From: Burkholderiales bacterium
GTDB taxonomy: Bacteria > Pseudomonadota > Gammaproteobacteria > Burkholderiales > SG8-41
Reading direction: 5' to 3'
Assembly: GCA_020854035.1 (NCBI GenBank)
Contig: JADZGE010000012.1
Coordinates: forward strand, 1-64,000
DNA: 64,000 bases
Position 1 is the stretch's first letter, and each line of letters opens with the position of its first letter. This document shows, piece by piece, positions 9,379-18,207 of the stretch. Made by a program: the position numbers and the translations under genes. Below the pieces are notes generated by a model. That model did no database searches. It saw only the letters and a program-made list of their open reading frames with translations, and was not told the DNA's origin.

Positions 9379-10157
9379 GCCTCGATTTCACCCTCGACGC
9401 GTATCGCGCCCTCGTCCGATCGCTCGGGGAAGCCGGCTACCGCTTCCACACCTTCTCGGCGCAGCGCGCCGCGCGCGGCGCGCTCGCCTCCCCGCACGCG
9501 CTGCTGCGCCACGACGTCGACCGCCTGCCGCGGCGCGCGCACGCGATGGCGCGCCTCGAGCACGAGGAGGGGGTGGCGGCCACCTATTTCTTCCGCACGC
9601 GCGGCGCGCTCTTCCAGCCGGAGCTGATCGCCAGCGTGCGCGACCTCGGCCACGAGATCGGCTATCACTACGAATGTCTCGCCGACACCGGCGGCGATCT
9701 GGAGGCGGCGTGGCGGCTCTTCCGGAGCGAACTCGCCCGCTTCGCCCCGGTTGCGCCGGTCGCGGCGATCGCGATGCACGGCCGGCCGCTCTCCCGCTGG
9801 GACAGCCGCGAGCTCTGGTCGCGCTACGACTACCGCGAAGCCGGCGTCGCGCTCGAGGCCTACCTCGACATCGACTGGTCGCGCTATGCGTATTTCACCG
9901 ACACCGGGCGCCGCTGGGACGGGGCACGCAACGTGCGCGATTTCCCGCCGGGGCTGCCGCGCGAGCCGCGCTGGCGCGCGCGGCGCACCGGTGAACTCCT
10001 CGCCGTGATCCGGCGCGAGCGCCCCGACATGGTGCTCTCCGCCCACCCGGAGCGCTGGGCGGGGAGCTTCGCCGGCTGGCTCCAGGCGTGGTCGACCGAC
10101 GCCGCCGCCAATACCGTCAAGCTGCTGCTCGCCCCGGCGCGACGCGCCGCCCCATGA
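9375..10157 (+). CDS. Polysaccharide-deacetylase-like protein (NodB fold, WbmS-like)
   Basis: A 260-residue protein starting at a GTG that overlaps the previous stop. RHDVDRLP (residues 45-52) matches the first metal-binding motif of NodB-type deacetylases (Asp-Asp pair spaced as HDVD), HEIGYHYE (near 90) supplies the histidines of the second motif, and MHGRP follows near 133. Such proteins in O-antigen loci, for instance WbmS of Bordetella, are of uncertain reaction; family logic suggests removal of an N-acyl group from a sugar. It sits between a GT2 and an ATP-grasp gene with overlapping starts, so the three are probably one functional unit. A free amine made here could be the acceptor for the ATP-grasp enzyme; that is inference. 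Confidence 0.7.
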   Translation: MSLDFTLDAYRALVRSLGEAGYRFHTFSAQRAARGALASPHALLRHDVDRLPRRAHAMARLEHEEGVAATYFFRTRGALFQPELIASVRDLGHEIGYHYECLADTGGDLEAAWRLFRSELARFAPVAPVAAIAMHGRPLSRWDSRELWSRYDYREAGVALEAYLDIDWSRYAYFTDTGRRWDGARNVRDFPPGLPREPRWRARRTGELLAVIRRERPDMVLSAHPERWAGSFAGWLQAWSTDAAANTVKLLLAPARRAAP

Positions 10158-11308
10158 GAGTGCTCGTTCTCAACTGCTACAGCCGCAACTCGCTCGGCAT
10201 CATCAACGCCCTCGCCCCGGAGCGCGAGATCTTCGCCGGGGCGGTCGCGCGGCAGAGCTATTTCATCACCTGCCCCGACGCGCGCTTCCGGCACCGCCGC
10301 GTGCGCGAGGTTTTCCGCCACGCCGACCCCGCGCGCGACCCCGGGGGCTTCGTGCGCGAGATCGCCGGGTTCTGCCGCGAGCACGGGATCGACGCGGTGC
10401 TGCCTTCGGGAACGAGCATCACGAACGAGCTCTCGCGCGCGAAGCGCGCGCTCGAGGCGGCGTGCGGCGCGCGGGCGATCGTCGAGGACCCGGAGAAGCT
10501 ATTCCGGTTGACCGACAAGTGGCACACCTACGAGGCCGCGCGCGCCGCCGGCGTCGCGACCCCCGACACCGTGCTGCTCGACGGCGCGCCGGATCTCGAG
10601 GAGCGCCTCGCGCAGCTGCGGTTTCCCGTGGTGGTGAAGCCGCGCATGTCGTTCGCTTCGATCGGGGTGTTCTTCTTCGATACGCGGGGGGAGTTCGACC
10701 GTTTTCTCGCCGGGCCGACGGGGCGCGACGGCAGCCACGTCGCGCAGACGCGCATCGAGGGCGAGCTCTACGACGTCAATGCCTGCGGCGAGAACGGGCG
10801 CGCGCTCTGCCTGCTCTCGCAGGCGCGCGTGGTGAGCCTCTACGACTTCGGCGGCGGGGGCATCGTCAATCTCACCACCGACGATCCCGCGGCACGCGAG
10901 CAGGCGCGGGCGCTGCTCGCCGCCTCGCGCTGGAACGGCCCCATCCAGTTCGAGTTCCTGCGCGACCGCGCGGGGCGCTTCCATCTCATCGAGTGCAATC
11001 CCAAGTTCTGGGGCACGACCTTCCTCACGGTCGCCGCCGGCATGAACGTCGTCGAACTCGCGCTCGACGCCTTCTTCCGGCGCGAGGCCGCGCGCGCCGT
11101 CGAGCGCTACGAAGTGGGGCTGCTCTACCGGTGGCTCTTTCCGGAGTGCGCCTTTCACTGGGTGACGAAGCCGCGCACGCCCGGGCGCATCTGGCGCCGG
11201 CTGCGCGAGACTTTCCGCGGCCGCGGCGAGAAGCGCGCGGTGCACAACCTCAACGCGGCGGACCTGCCCCATCTGCTGGGCGTCATTTTCGACCGCGCGA
11301 AGCTCTGA
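10154..11308 (+). CDS. ATP-grasp ligase of the polysaccharide locus
   Basis: A 384-residue protein with the carbamoyl-phosphate-synthase-like ATP-grasp layout: an N-terminal Rossmann-like region (MRVLVLNCYSRNS), a central FPVVVKPRMSFAS strand with the ATP-contacting lysine, and a late FEFLRD...LIECNPKFWG segment with Mg-binding Glu and Asn. ATP-grasp enzymes ligate a carboxylate to an amine or thiol through an acyl phosphate. In glycan loci they are suspected of attaching amino acids or other acyl groups to amino sugars. Here ATG overlaps the deacetylase-like gene (ATGA) and the amidotransferase fusion follows 18 bp later, which points to consecutive steps on one substrate. The substrate cannot be read from sequence. 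Confidence 0.8.
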   Translation: MRVLVLNCYSRNSLGIINALAPEREIFAGAVARQSYFITCPDARFRHRRVREVFRHADPARDPGGFVREIAGFCREHGIDAVLPSGTSITNELSRAKRALEAACGARAIVEDPEKLFRLTDKWHTYEAARAAGVATPDTVLLDGAPDLEERLAQLRFPVVVKPRMSFASIGVFFFDTRGEFDRFLAGPTGRDGSHVAQTRIEGELYDVNACGENGRALCLLSQARVVSLYDFGGGGIVNLTTDDPAAREQARALLAASRWNGPIQFEFLRDRAGRFHLIECNPKFWGTTFLTVAAGMNVVELALDAFFRREAARAVERYEVGLLYRWLFPECAFHWVTKPRTPGRIWRRLRETFRGRGEKRAVHNLNAADLPHLLGVIFDRAKL

Positions 11309-11326
11309 TGCCGGGGGCCTGACGAC

Positions 11327-13258
11327 ATGTGCGGCATCTTCGGCATCGTGGTGCACCGGCCCGGGCTTGCCGCGTCCCGGCTCGACCGCGTGATGGAGCG
11401 GCTCTATCTCCTTTCCGAATCACGCGGCAAGGAAGCGGCGGGCGCCGCGGTGCTGACCGGCGGGACGGTCGAGGTCTACAAGCAGCCGCTGCCCGCGAGC
11501 GCGATGATCCGGCGCCCGGATTTCCGCGCGCTGTGGCGGCGCAACGTCGAGCGCTACGCGAAGGACGGCGGCCCGCTCGCGATGATCGGCCACTCGCGCC
11601 TCGTCACGAACGGCCTGCAGGGCGTCATCGGCAACAACCAGCCGGTGGTGAAGGACGGCATCGTCGGCGTGCACAACGGCATCGTGGTGAACGACGCCGC
11701 GCTCTGGAGCCGGCACCCGGAACTGAAGCGCCTGTGGGAGGTGGACACCGAGGTGATCCTGAGCCTCACGCGGCTCCACCTCGCGGGCGCCTCCGACGCG
11801 GCCGGCGCGCTCGCCCGCACCTACGGCGAGATCGAGGGCGCCGCTTCCATCGCGCTTTTCATGGACGACGTGCCGGAACTCGCCCTTGCCACCAACACGG
11901 GCTCGCTCTACCGTTTCACGAACGCCGACGGCGACGTGAGCGTGTTTACTTCGGAAGAGTACATCCTCGGCCGGCTCCTCGGCCGCACCGGACTCGAATC
12001 CGACGTGGGGCGCGGGCAGGTGCGCCAGGTGGCCGCGGGGCGCGGCGCGCTGCTGCGGCTCGACGCGCCCGGAGCGCGCGAGTTCGACCTCGCGGCGCCG
12101 GCCGCCGCTCCCGCGCTCCCGCGCGCGCCTTGCGCGCGGCTCGAGTTCGCCGACCATTCGGCCGACGACGAGGAGCGGCGCGCGCGCCTCGCCCGCTGCA
12201 CGCGCTGCATCCTGCCCGAGACCTTCCCCATGATCACCTTCGACGGCGAGGGCGTGTGCAGCGTGTGCCGCGACTACCGGCCGATCGAGCTTATGGGTCG
12301 CGCGGCGCTCGATGCGCTCGCGGCGCGGCACCGGCGCGGCGACGGCAGGCCGGATTGCGTGGTGGCCTTCAGCGGCGGGCGCGACAGCTCCTACATGCTC
12401 CACTACGTCAAGCGCGAACTCGGCATGAACCCGGTCGCGATGACCTACGACTGGGGCATGGTGACCGACATTGCGCGGCGCAACCAGGCGCGGCTGACCG
12501 GCGCGCTCGGCATCGAGCACGTGCTCGTCTCCGCGGACATCCGCGCCAAGCGCCGGAACATCCGGAGAAACGTGCTGGCGTGGCTGCGCCGGCCCTCGCT
12601 CGGCATGATTCCGCTCTTCATGGCGGGCGACAAGCAGTATTTCTGGCACCTCGAGCGCGTGCGCCGGCAGTTCGGCGTCACCCTCGCCTTCCTCGGCGGC
12701 AACCCGCTCGAGAAAACCGGCTTCAAGACCGGGTTCGCGGGCGTGCGCGAGACCGCGGGCGGGCGCACCTACGATCTGCCGGTCGCCCGCAAGCTGCAGG
12801 TCGCGCGCTACTACGGCGCCGAGTTCCTGCTCAATCCCGCGTACCTCAACCGCTCGCTGCTCGACACCGCGCACGCTTTCTACGCCTCCTACGTCATGTC
12901 GCACGATTTCCTGTGGCTCTACCGCTACATCGCGTGGGACGAGAAGGAGATCGACGGGACGCTCGCGCGCGAGTACGGGTGGGAGGTCGCGACCGACACC
13001 GACACGACGTGGCGGATCGGCGACGGCACGGCGGCGTTCTACAACTACATCTACCACACGGTCGCCGGCTTCAGCGAGAACGACACGCTGAGGAGCAACC
13101 AGCTGCGCGAGGGATTGATCGACCGCGACGAGGCGCTCGCGCTCGCCGCGCGCGACAACCAGCCGCGCTACCCCTCGATGCGGGAGTACGCCTACCAGGT
13201 CGGGTTCGACCTCGACGAGGCGCTCTACGTGATCAACTCGATGCCGAAGCTCTACTAG
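11327..13258 (+). CDS. Fusion: class II glutamine amidotransferase + N-acetyl-sugar amidotransferase (WbpG/PseA-like PP-loop)
   Basis: A 643-residue two-domain protein. Residues 1 to about 250 form a glutaminase domain that starts MCGIFGIV (catalytic Cys2) and keeps the GHSRLVTNG and HNGIV turns. A zinc-ribbon-like pair, CTRC (291-294) and CSVC (311-314), precedes the PP-loop SGGRDSS near 350, which binds ATP for adenylation. The second half matches the WbpG/PseA/LegA family that turns an N-acetyl group on a UDP-sugar into an acetamidino group. Those enzymes normally receive ammonia from separate HisH/HisF-like or other partners; here the ammonia source is covalently attached. A frame break or stop between the halves is absent, so the fusion is real in this sequence. 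Substrate is unknown. Confidence 0.82.
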   Translation: MCGIFGIVVHRPGLAASRLDRVMERLYLLSESRGKEAAGAAVLTGGTVEVYKQPLPASAMIRRPDFRALWRRNVERYAKDGGPLAMIGHSRLVTNGLQGVIGNNQPVVKDGIVGVHNGIVVNDAALWSRHPELKRLWEVDTEVILSLTRLHLAGASDAAGALARTYGEIEGAASIALFMDDVPELALATNTGSLYRFTNADGDVSVFTSEEYILGRLLGRTGLESDVGRGQVRQVAAGRGALLRLDAPGAREFDLAAPAAAPALPRAPCARLEFADHSADDEERRARLARCTRCILPETFPMITFDGEGVCSVCRDYRPIELMGRAALDALAARHRRGDGRPDCVVAFSGGRDSSYMLHYVKRELGMNPVAMTYDWGMVTDIARRNQARLTGALGIEHVLVSADIRAKRRNIRRNVLAWLRRPSLGMIPLFMAGDKQYFWHLERVRRQFGVTLAFLGGNPLEKTGFKTGFAGVRETAGGRTYDLPVARKLQVARYYGAEFLLNPAYLNRSLLDTAHAFYASYVMSHDFLWLYRYIAWDEKEIDGTLAREYGWEVATDTDTTWRIGDGTAAFYNYIYHTVAGFSENDTLRSNQLREGLIDRDEALALAARDNQPRYPSMREYAYQVGFDLDEALYVINSMPKLY

Positions 13259-13265
13259 GCCCGCC

Positions 13266-14714
13266 GTGCAAGCGCTCGCCGGATCGGTCCTGCCTTACCT
13301 CCTCCTCACCTACGTCCTTTCCGGCTGCGCGCTCTTTCTCGCCGCGCAGCGTTTCCTCCGCCTGCCGGCGGCGGAAGTGCCGCGGCTCTTCTGGCTCTCG
13401 TTCGGCGCCGGCCCGGTCCTCGTATCGTGGCTCCTCGTCACCGCGATGCAGCTCGCGCCGGGGCTGCCGCAGCTCGCCTATGTCGTCGCGGTCGAGGCCG
13501 GGCTCGTGGCGCTCGGACTCGCCGGCTGGCCCGCCCGGAGCGAACTTCGCCCCGTGGCGGCGGGCGTGTGCGAGAGCGTGCGGCGATTGCGGGCGTGGAG
13601 CGGGATCGAGCGGGTGACCGCGTTCCTCCTCCTCGCGATGCTCGCGGGCATCACCGGGTTCGCGCTCCTGCTGCCGATCACCGAGAACGACGCGATCCAG
13701 TACGCGCTCGTGTCCCGCATGTTCTACGAACGCGACACGCTCGCCTTCTACCCCGTGGTCAGGCCGGATCCGGCGACCGGCTTCTACGCGGTGTCGAGCC
13801 ACCCGCTGGGTTTCATGGGTCTCTATCTGTGGAGCTTCATGGCGCAAGGCAGCGCCGGGCAGCTCGGACTGGTGAAGCTCGTATCGCCGGCGTTCGTGTG
13901 CTTTTCGCTCCTCGCGCTCGCCGCGCTCCACTGGCGCCGCCCGCGGCTTGTCACGCTCACGGCTTCACTCCTCCTGCTCGCCACGCCGGTCTACTTCATC
14001 CAGGCGAGCCTCCTGAGCATCGACTCCTTCCGCATCTACCTCCTCGTCGCGGCCGCCGGCTGGACGCTCGAAACGGCCGAGCGCGGCGCGGCGCGCCCCC
14101 GGCTGAAGTGGGTCGCCGGCATCTTCTGCGGGTTGAGCATGTTCTCGCATTCCATCAACCTCGTGCTCACCATCCCGCTCCTGGGCGCCGCCTACCTCGT
14201 GGTGGCCGGCGGGCCGGTCTTCGAGCGGTTGCGGGTAGCGTCCCTCATCGGCGTCACGGCGATCGTCGTCGGCGGCGAGCGGATACTCAGCAACTTCCTC
14301 CAGTTCGGCATGCCGATTTACGACTTCCTGCCGGTATACGAGTTGCGCTTCATCCGCCATCCGGCGCACGTGTGGGGAGAGGCCGGCATCATCGACGCCT
14401 GGGACCGCGTCGTGGGCGGGGTCCTGCGCGGCTTCGCCGACCCGCGTTCCTACGGCATCACCTACTGGATCGCGGCCGCGGGTCTCGTCGCCTGGCTGCT
14501 TCGTTGGCCCGCCCGCGACTGGGCCGGGCCCACGGAGAAACTGCTCCTCGCGACGACCGCCTGCCTCTACGTCTTCGCGGCCGCGACCGTCGCCGCGGGC
14601 AGCCCCGCCTTCGTGACGAACGCCCGCTATCTCATGACGGTGCAGCCGTTCATCGCTTCGCTCGCCGCCGCCTTCCTCGTCGCCGCCTATGAGCGCTATC
14701 GCCACATTGCGTAG
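13266..14714 (+). CDS. Polytopic membrane protein, glycosyltransferase-like; possibly 5' half of a split gene
   Basis: A 482-residue protein with about eleven hydrophobic segments, starting at GTG 13266, seven bases after the previous stop. The loop ITENDAIQYALVSRMFYERDTL in the first half resembles the acidic extracytoplasmic loop of GT-C glycosyltransferases, suggesting use of a polyprenyl-linked donor. It ends abruptly after the segment ARYLMTVQPFIASLAAAFLVAA. The next gene begins 26 bases before this stop in the +1 frame with what looks like the next transmembrane helix. That makes a frameshift split, or two co-translated subunits, both possible. Confidence 0.65.
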   Translation: MQALAGSVLPYLLLTYVLSGCALFLAAQRFLRLPAAEVPRLFWLSFGAGPVLVSWLLVTAMQLAPGLPQLAYVVAVEAGLVALGLAGWPARSELRPVAAGVCESVRRLRAWSGIERVTAFLLLAMLAGITGFALLLPITENDAIQYALVSRMFYERDTLAFYPVVRPDPATGFYAVSSHPLGFMGLYLWSFMAQGSAGQLGLVKLVSPAFVCFSLLALAALHWRRPRLVTLTASLLLLATPVYFIQASLLSIDSFRIYLLVAAAGWTLETAERGAARPRLKWVAGIFCGLSMFSHSINLVLTIPLLGAAYLVVAGGPVFERLRVASLIGVTAIVVGGERILSNFLQFGMPIYDFLPVYELRFIRHPAHVWGEAGIIDAWDRVVGGVLRGFADPRSYGITYWIAAAGLVAWLLRWPARDWAGPTEKLLLATTACLYVFAAATVAAGSPAFVTNARYLMTVQPFIASLAAAFLVAAYERYRHIA

Positions 14715-16245
14715 GCTCGTCATCGCGGGGTTCTTCGCCGCGCTCGTCATGCCGAACGCGCTCTTCGTCGTCGCCTACGGCAGGAACTACCTGCCGGGGG
14801 TGCTCGACGCGCTGAATCCCTTCGTCTTTCCCGCGCGCGGGGACCGCGACCTGCTCGCGAATTCGCGCTGGGGGTGGTATCGCGTCATCGATTTCACGCG
14901 CCGCTTCCTGCCGCCGGAGGCATCCGTGCTGGTCTTCCGCCAGAACGATTTCGTGTTCTACGGCGCGCACCGGGTGATCCGGGACGTCGATCCCCGGATG
15001 ATCCCGGTGTACACCCAGCCGGGCAGGGAGGAGGCCTACCGCGCGTTGATCGCGCTCGGCGTCGACTACTTCTACCTGCCCTCCTACGACACCCCCACGC
15101 AGTACAACACCCCGGTCGGCGCCGTGCTCGCCGACCCCGAGCTCGCGCGCCTCGTCTTCGAGCAGCGCGGCACGCGGCTCTACCGGCTCGTCCCGCCCGC
15201 GGAACGCCGGCGGCTCGGCACGCGGCCGATGCTCGACGCGAAGGCCGAATGGCTGCTCTACTCGGACGGTCCCGATTGGCGCCCGGTCACGCTGCCGCAC
15301 GAAGCCGAGGCGGGCGACAGGGAGGCGCTGTGGCTGCAATCCGGCGAGGGCTCCTGGCAGTTGCCGCCCCCGGAGCTCGACGGCGACCGGCGTTTCCGCC
15401 CCGGGGCGACACTCCGCGTCAAGGCAAGCGTGACCGGCCACGGCTGGGTGCGGCTCTACGCGATCGAGTACTCCGGTCAGGGGCGCGGCATCGCCGAGCT
15501 GCGGCCGCTGCGCGAGAGCGCATTGAAGGACCGCGAACCCTTCCAGGTCGACGTGCAGTTCCGCACCCATCCGCGCTCGAGCGGAATGCGCTTCCTCATG
15601 ATCGTGAAAGGCGCGGGTCGCTTCCGGATCGGCGCTTTCGACGTCACGCAGGTGGAAGAACTGCTGCCCTACGGGCTCGCCGCGCTCGGCGCCGCCGCGC
15701 CACGCGCGCAAGGCCTCGCCGCGGGATCGGTGCTCGACTCACAGGGCCACGACGGCGATTATTTCTCCGGGCCGGGGCACTACCTCGTGCCGCCGTCGGC
15801 GTACGGCGCGGAACCGCCGCGGCCCGCCGCGTGGGGCATGCCCAGTGCCTACCGCGTGGTCCTGGAGGCGCGCGGCGAAGGGCGGGCCCTCCTCTCCGCG
15901 GTCACCTTTGATCACGACGGGATGCCGCAAGCAACGCCGCTCGAAACGCTTACTTTCACGCGCGGGAACGCGGTGATCGAGCGCGTGCTCGTGCTCGGGC
16001 CCGAGGTGCGCGAGTACCGGGTGGGGTTGCTGCCGGTCACGGAATCCGAATCGTTGCTCGACTGGACCAAGCGCTTCTTCTGGAGCGACCTGCCCCCCCG
16101 CCACGTCCCCGCCGCCACGGCGATCCGCATTGACCGGCTCGAGGTGACGCCGCTGCCCGAGGCGATCGGCGACCTGCGTGTCCGCGACTGCCTGCTCGCG
16201 CGCCGCTCGCGCAACGCCGACACGGCCGCGGTGTGCCGCCGCTGA
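14689..16245 (+). CDS. Single-pass protein with periplasmic domain; possible 3' half of the preceding membrane protein
   Basis: A 518-residue product with one hydrophobic helix at residues 8-32 and then a soluble region. Residues 60-170 (PPEASVLVF, then LGVDYFYLPSYDTP) resemble in layout the tail of the membrane protein at 4132-6081. The remainder is rich in beta-strand-like sequence with no motif I recognise; it may be a carbohydrate-binding or jelly-roll domain. The start overlaps the upstream gene by 26 bp in another frame. If the two are one protein, the combined product would be about 1,000 residues: a GT-C-like membrane bundle followed by a large periplasmic domain. Function unknown. 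Confidence 0.6.
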   Translation: MSAIATLRRLVIAGFFAALVMPNALFVVAYGRNYLPGVLDALNPFVFPARGDRDLLANSRWGWYRVIDFTRRFLPPEASVLVFRQNDFVFYGAHRVIRDVDPRMIPVYTQPGREEAYRALIALGVDYFYLPSYDTPTQYNTPVGAVLADPELARLVFEQRGTRLYRLVPPAERRRLGTRPMLDAKAEWLLYSDGPDWRPVTLPHEAEAGDREALWLQSGEGSWQLPPPELDGDRRFRPGATLRVKASVTGHGWVRLYAIEYSGQGRGIAELRPLRESALKDREPFQVDVQFRTHPRSSGMRFLMIVKGAGRFRIGAFDVTQVEELLPYGLAALGAAAPRAQGLAAGSVLDSQGHDGDYFSGPGHYLVPPSAYGAEPPRPAAWGMPSAYRVVLEARGEGRALLSAVTFDHDGMPQATPLETLTFTRGNAVIERVLVLGPEVREYRVGLLPVTESESLLDWTKRFFWSDLPPRHVPAATAIRIDRLEVTPLPEAIGDLRVRDCLLARRSRNADTAAVCRR

Positions 16246-17537
16246 GCGCCCGGCCGTCGACGGGGGACCGCTTGCGTCCGGCCGCATCGAGAATCCGGCG
16301 CGACCTCTCCTGGACGGCGGCCGCCTTCGGCGTCATGGGCGCGTGCGGCCTCGCGCTGAACTTCGGGATCGGCCGCTTCTACGGCGCGGAGACGCTCGGC
16401 GCCTTCAGCCAGGTATTCGCGCTCTACCTCGTGCTCTCGCAGTTCGCGATCCTCGGCGTGTGGCTCTCCGCGTTGAAGCATGTCTCGGAGCTCGCCGCCG
16501 ACCGCGCCGCTCGCAGCGCCGCGCTCGCCGCCGCGCTGCGGCTCGCACTGGTGCTGGCGACCGCGGCCACCGGCTGTGCCGCGCTCGGGCTCGGGGCCGT
16601 GGGGACGCTCACCGGCAGCGCCGCCGTCGAGACCGGCTGGGCCGCGCTGCTCCCCGGCTTCTGGGCCTACTCGGTCAACAAGGTCTGGATGGCGGCGTTG
16701 AACGGCATGCGCGACATGCGTGCCTTCGCGCTCGCCCAGATGGCGCGCAACGTCCTCATGCTGGCTTTCCTCGCGGCGGCGGCGGGAATGGCGCTCGACG
16801 GGGATTACCTGCCGCTCGTCCTCGGGCTGCCCGAACTCATCCTCTTTCCGGTGCTTGCGCTCTACTGCCGCCGCTACTTCGACGCGGTGCCGCCCGCCGC
16901 GTGGCGCGCCTGGATCGGCGTACACTTTAGCTTCGGCCTGCGCGGCTTCCTCGCCGGCGCGCTTGCCGAGTTGAATACCCGCGTGGACATCATGGTTCTC
17001 GGCGTCTACTCGAGCGATGCCCGGGTGGGCCTCTACGCCATGGCGGCGATGATCGCCGAGGGCCTCGCGCAACTCGCCACCGTGCTGCGCGACAACCTCA
17101 ATCCCCTGATAGCCCAGGCGGCGGCGCGCGGCGACCGCGCGGGGCTTGCCGCGCTCGCGCGCCGCGGAGTGCGCGGCTTCTATCTCTTCATGGTCCCGCT
17201 CCTCGCCGCCGCCGCGCTCGCCTATCCCTGGCTCACGGCGCTCGCGACGGGCGGGGACGCTTTCGCCGGATCGTGGGTCGCGTTCTGCGTGCTGGCGGCC
17301 GGGCTTGCGCTCGGCGCCGGCTACCTGCCCCTCAACATGCTGCTCGTGCAGGCCGGGCTCCCCGGGCGCGGCACGCTCTACCGCGCCGCCGTGCTCGCCA
17401 CCACCCTCGCGCTCAATATCGCGCTCGTCCCCGCGTTCGACATCCTGGGCGCCGCGGCGGCGATGGGTCTCTCGTACGGGGCGGCGGCGCTCTACCTCAA
17501 GGCGTTCGTGGCGCGTCATGTCGGGGTCCGGATCTAG
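16233..17537 (+). CDS. wzx: Wzx-type polysaccharide flippase (MATE/MVF superfamily)
   Basis: A 434-residue protein with about twelve membrane segments and the overall pattern of Wzx O-antigen translocases: an early FGIGRFYGAETLGAFSQVFALY helix pair, a central LNTRVDIMVLGVY segment with a charged residue in the membrane, and an AAAMGLSYGAAALYLK ending. It would move undecaprenyl-linked repeat units to the periplasm. GTG 16233 overlaps the previous gene; TTG 16272, which follows CGGGGGACC, is an equally good start and would shorten the protein by 13 residues. No other flippase is seen in the main locus, so it is the best candidate for that step. Confidence 0.8.
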   Translation: MPPLSARPSTGDRLRPAASRIRRDLSWTAAAFGVMGACGLALNFGIGRFYGAETLGAFSQVFALYLVLSQFAILGVWLSALKHVSELAADRAARSAALAAALRLALVLATAATGCAALGLGAVGTLTGSAAVETGWAALLPGFWAYSVNKVWMAALNGMRDMRAFALAQMARNVLMLAFLAAAAGMALDGDYLPLVLGLPELILFPVLALYCRRYFDAVPPAAWRAWIGVHFSFGLRGFLAGALAELNTRVDIMVLGVYSSDARVGLYAMAAMIAEGLAQLATVLRDNLNPLIAQAAARGDRAGLAALARRGVRGFYLFMVPLLAAAALAYPWLTALATGGDAFAGSWVAFCVLAAGLALGAGYLPLNMLLVQAGLPGRGTLYRAAVLATTLALNIALVPAFDILGAAAAMGLSYGAAALYLKAFVARHVGVRI

Positions 17538-18207
17538 GCGCGCGCCGGGTTCCCGGTTCCGGCGCCGGGTGGGCATCGCGGCGCTCGCGCTCGGCGCCGT
17601 GGTTGCCGCCGATCTCGTCGCGGCGCACTGGTACCATGCGCGCATGAGCGCGGCCTACTCGGTCGTGCCTGCGGCCGGCGCCGATGCGGCGATCGTTCTT
17701 TTCTCCGCTTACGCGCCGGACGGGTCGATCGACGCGGAAACCCGCCGCCGGCTGGATCATGCCACGCGGCTCTTCGGCACCGGGGTGGTCCGCGCGGTGC
17801 TCTGCTCGGGCGGCCACCGCCGGAGCGCCGACGGCGCCGAGCTCATGGCACGATACCTCGAGGAGCGGGGCGTGCCGGGCGCGAGCGTGTTCTCCGAGTC
17901 CGGGTCGTACGACACGCAAACCAACGTCGAGCGCTCGGCCGCGGTGGCCCGCGCTCGCGGCTGGCGTTCCGTCGTGTTCGTAAGCTCGCCGGTGCATCTC
18001 GCGCGCGTGCACGCCCTCGCCGCGGCGTCCGGGCTGAACGCGACCTACTCGGCGTATCATGCGGGCACTGTCGAGCCCGGCCCCCGATGGAGCGAGCGGA
18101 TATCACAGGTGCATCACGAATGGGTCGCCTGGGCGGCCTGGTCGCTGCTGCCGCCGGCGCGCTACCGCGACTGGGTGGCGCGCTATCGCGGGCGTGCCGC
18201 GCCGTGA
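17518..18207 (+). CDS. YdcF/DUF218 family protein
   Basis: A 229-residue protein with an N-terminal hydrophobic segment (residues 18-35) and a DUF218 domain: AADAAIVLFS near 55, LCSGG with the conserved glycines near 98, and a SYDTQTNVERSAAVARARG block with the N-T-x-x-N/E pattern typical of YdcF and SanA/ElyC proteins. Such proteins act at the inner membrane in envelope biogenesis; ElyC affects the lipid-carrier economy. It overlaps the flippase gene by 20 bp and the next gene by GTGA, so it belongs to the same transcript. A role in lipid-linked precursor handling is inferred. Confidence 0.8.
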   Translation: MSGSGSRRAPGSRFRRRVGIAALALGAVVAADLVAAHWYHARMSAAYSVVPAAGADAAIVLFSAYAPDGSIDAETRRRLDHATRLFGTGVVRAVLCSGGHRRSADGAELMARYLEERGVPGASVFSESGSYDTQTNVERSAAVARARGWRSVVFVSSPVHLARVHALAAASGLNATYSAYHAGTVEPGPRWSERISQVHHEWVAWAAWSLLPPARYRDWVARYRGRAAP

